From: Pseudomonas baetica
GTDB taxonomy: Bacteria > Pseudomonadota > Gammaproteobacteria > Pseudomonadales > Pseudomonadaceae
Length of the DNA: 64,000 nt
Direction of reading: 5' to 3'
Assembly: GCF_019733355.1 (NCBI RefSeq)
Contig: NZ_JAIHLQ010000029.1
Span: 33,396 to 97,395 of the forward strand
Shown: piece after piece, positions 62,755 through 64,000 of the stretch
How the letters are laid out: each line of letters opens with the position of its first letter
Position numbering within the stretch: position 1 is the first letter of the stretch
The notes under the pieces: model-generated
Seen by the model: the letters and a program-made list of their open reading frames with translations, nothing else
The model's database searches: none
Told to the model about the DNA's origin: nothing
Program-made: the position numbers and the translations under genes

Positions 62755-64000
62755 ATGGAAGCCATCACCCGTATCGAGCAAGCACTCGACAGCTTTCCCG
62801 ACACCCTCAGTCTTTATCGCGAGCAGCTCAAGCACTGGGCCAGCCGTGCGGCCGACACCGTCAGCCATGCCATGGATCTGCCGTCCCTGATGGGTATGGA
62901 GCGGGTCATCCGCTTAGGCGACCGCAGTACTGCCGTCAGCAGCAGCGACAACGAGTTTTTCTCCGGCGTCGTCCAGTGCCCTAAGGGCGGGCTGATGCTG
63001 ATCGAGAGCAAGTTCGAGTCGGTGTACGACATCCCGCTGGGCAACATTGTGGTCGATGTGATGGCCATGGACGGTGGCGAAACGACGCCCATCACCCTGG
63101 ATGCCGAAGGTAAAGGCAAATTCAAGGGAACGCCGGGCAAGTTCTATCGCGTGCATGTACACAGCGAAGTCACCCCAGAGCAGGTCGAGGCGCTGTTCAA
63201 GTCCTATGACGGTTTGACTGGCGAGCTGGATGGCTGGCTGCGCAGCGAGTGGCAGGGTTTCAAGCCGCAGTGGTCGCAGTCGGTGGCGACGGCGGCAGGC
63301 AACGGCATGTTGGCCGGGAGCTGGGCGGCGATCGAGGGTGTGTGGGACAGCATTGGATTGCTGTCGGAGATCCTTCAGGATCCGGGCGCCTTTGTGGGGC
63401 GGTTAGGCAATGGTGCGACTGATCTGATCAATCTGGCTGCAACGGCTCCCAAAGTCATGGCACAGCTTCAATTGCTGGTCAGTGACGAGGCGGCGCTGTG
63501 CTTGCTGCTGCGCACCGCGAGTCTTTGGCTGGAAATGCTGCCGCCCAGTGAACTCGCCGGCAAAACCGCGGAAGCGGCGTCGATGATGATCGTGCAGTTG
63601 CTGATCGATGTGCTGATCAGCGTTGTGTTGACTTTCGCCAGCGGTGGCGCAGGGATCGCGTATCTGACGCTGCGTCTGGCGGATCGCGCGGTTCAGTTGC
63701 TGTCGGCAGTGAAGCGATTGGTGAAGGCGTTGTTTGGCATCGTCAACGGCTTCATCAAGTACGTTGATCAATACAAAACCGTCGCCGCGCGCGGTATCGC
63801 CGCCGGGGTGAAAAAAGGCCGGATGCAACTGCGCTGGAATGCCAGGCGCAACGCCTTGTTGAAGAAAGACGAACATCACGACGACGCCCCTAATCAGGCA
63901 AAAAACCCCAACGGTGACAGCGCCGATTGTGTGCCGTCGACCTGCACCAACGGCTGCCCCGTATCGATGGTCACCGGCGAAGAACTGCTGACCCTCACCG
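62755..64000 (+). CDS. Rhs/DUF6531-type protein, 5' part
   Basis: Open frame running off the right edge (415 codons visible) from ATG 62755 (MEAITRIEQALDSFPDTLSL). N-terminal helical and beta-rich domain, then hydrophobic helices (about 265-320), a basic stretch, and NGCPVSMVTGEELLTL, the entry of the DUF6531/Rhs shell found in polymorphic toxins and T6SS effectors. An upstream ATG at 62708 (MFDPVIQFIS) with the same style of sequence is in another frame: one base appears missing near 62,740, so the true start may be frameshifted. The toxin end is outside the window. Confidence 0.8.
   Translation, partial: MEAITRIEQALDSFPDTLSLYREQLKHWASRAADTVSHAMDLPSLMGMERVIRLGDRSTAVSSSDNEFFSGVVQCPKGGLMLIESKFESVYDIPLGNIVVDVMAMDGGETTPITLDAEGKGKFKGTPGKFYRVHVHSEVTPEQVEALFKSYDGLTGELDGWLRSEWQGFKPQWSQSVATAAGNGMLAGSWAAIEGVWDSIGLLSEILQDPGAFVGRLGNGATDLINLAATAPKVMAQLQLLVSDEAALCLLLRTASLWLEMLPPSELAGKTAEAASMMIVQLLIDVLISVVLTFASGGAGIAYLTLRLADRAVQLLSAVKRLVKALFGIVNGFIKYVDQYKTVAARGIAAGVKKGRMQLRWNARRNALLKKDEHHDDAPNQAKNPNGDSADCVPSTCTNGCPVSMVTGEELLTLT

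Noticed and set aside
1..64000. CRISPR arrays, rRNA genes or complete tRNA genes
   Set aside because: No regular repeat-spacer pattern and no rRNA sequence seen; the only tRNA sequence is the 3' fragment at 56,444.

Overview
The window is Pseudomonas-type DNA of the P. fluorescens kind. The chromosomal flank at the right (about 56.5-64 kb) carries high-GC genes with Pseudomonas-like products: a catalase-family protein, a dihaem cytochrome c, an FKBP isomerase, a YkvA protein and an Rhs-type protein. Positions 1 to about 56,460 are most of an integrative conjugative element (ICE) of the PFGI-1/PAPI-1/SPI-7 class. Its parA-side end is seen at 56,444-56,463, where a 17-bp copy of the 3' end of a tRNA-Asp gene sits directly before an old rho-independent terminator. 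The integrase and relaxase end lies left of the window.

Layout. (1) 0.3-17.6 kb, almost all minus strand: the conjugation (type IV secretion) operon, comprising a VirB4/TraC-like ATPase, lipoprotein, VirB10-like protein, small membrane subunits, RAQPRD protein, coupling protein TraD, lytic transglycosylase, a thioredoxin-like protein, PilL and RadC. One cargo gene with PIN-nuclease-like features (9.0-10.0 kb) interrupts it. (2) 17.7-29.3 kb, minus strand: the replication and maintenance block (DUF3577, topB, ssb, DUF3158, TIGR03761, STY4528-type replication protein, DUF2857, ParB, ParA, AlpA). The dnaB-like helicase usually found between parA and parB is absent. This block contains a 0.9-kb hairpin-dense non-coding tract before DUF3577, two copies of a long palindrome, and iteron-like repeats inside the STY4528-type gene. 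(3) 29.6-55.7 kb: cargo, mainly for creatine/creatinine-type nitrogen compounds. Module A (29.6-35.8) has a creatinase paralogue with altered active-site residues, a LysR regulator, a four-gene ABC uptake system and a truncated GlxA-type regulator. Then comes a fabB-like gene interrupted near its end by an ISL3-family element. Module B (39.3-49.6) has two MHS-family transporters, a LysR regulator, N-carbamoylsarcosine amidase, a canonical creatinase, an intact GlxA/AraC regulator and two decayed ones. Module C (50.0-55.7, minus) has an XRE-cupin regulator, a DUF1989 protein, an M20 carbamoylase/hydantoinase-family amidase and a second ABC system homologous to that of module A. (4) 56.5-64 kb: host chromosome.

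Working model: transporters bring in creatine, N-carbamoyl compounds or relatives; creatinase and N-carbamoylsarcosine amidase both yield sarcosine, releasing urea or ammonia plus CO2; sarcosine would be finished by host enzymes. No creatininase, creatinine deaminase, N-methylhydantoinase, urease or sarcosine oxidase is encoded in the window. All assignments come from reading the sequence; no database search was run.
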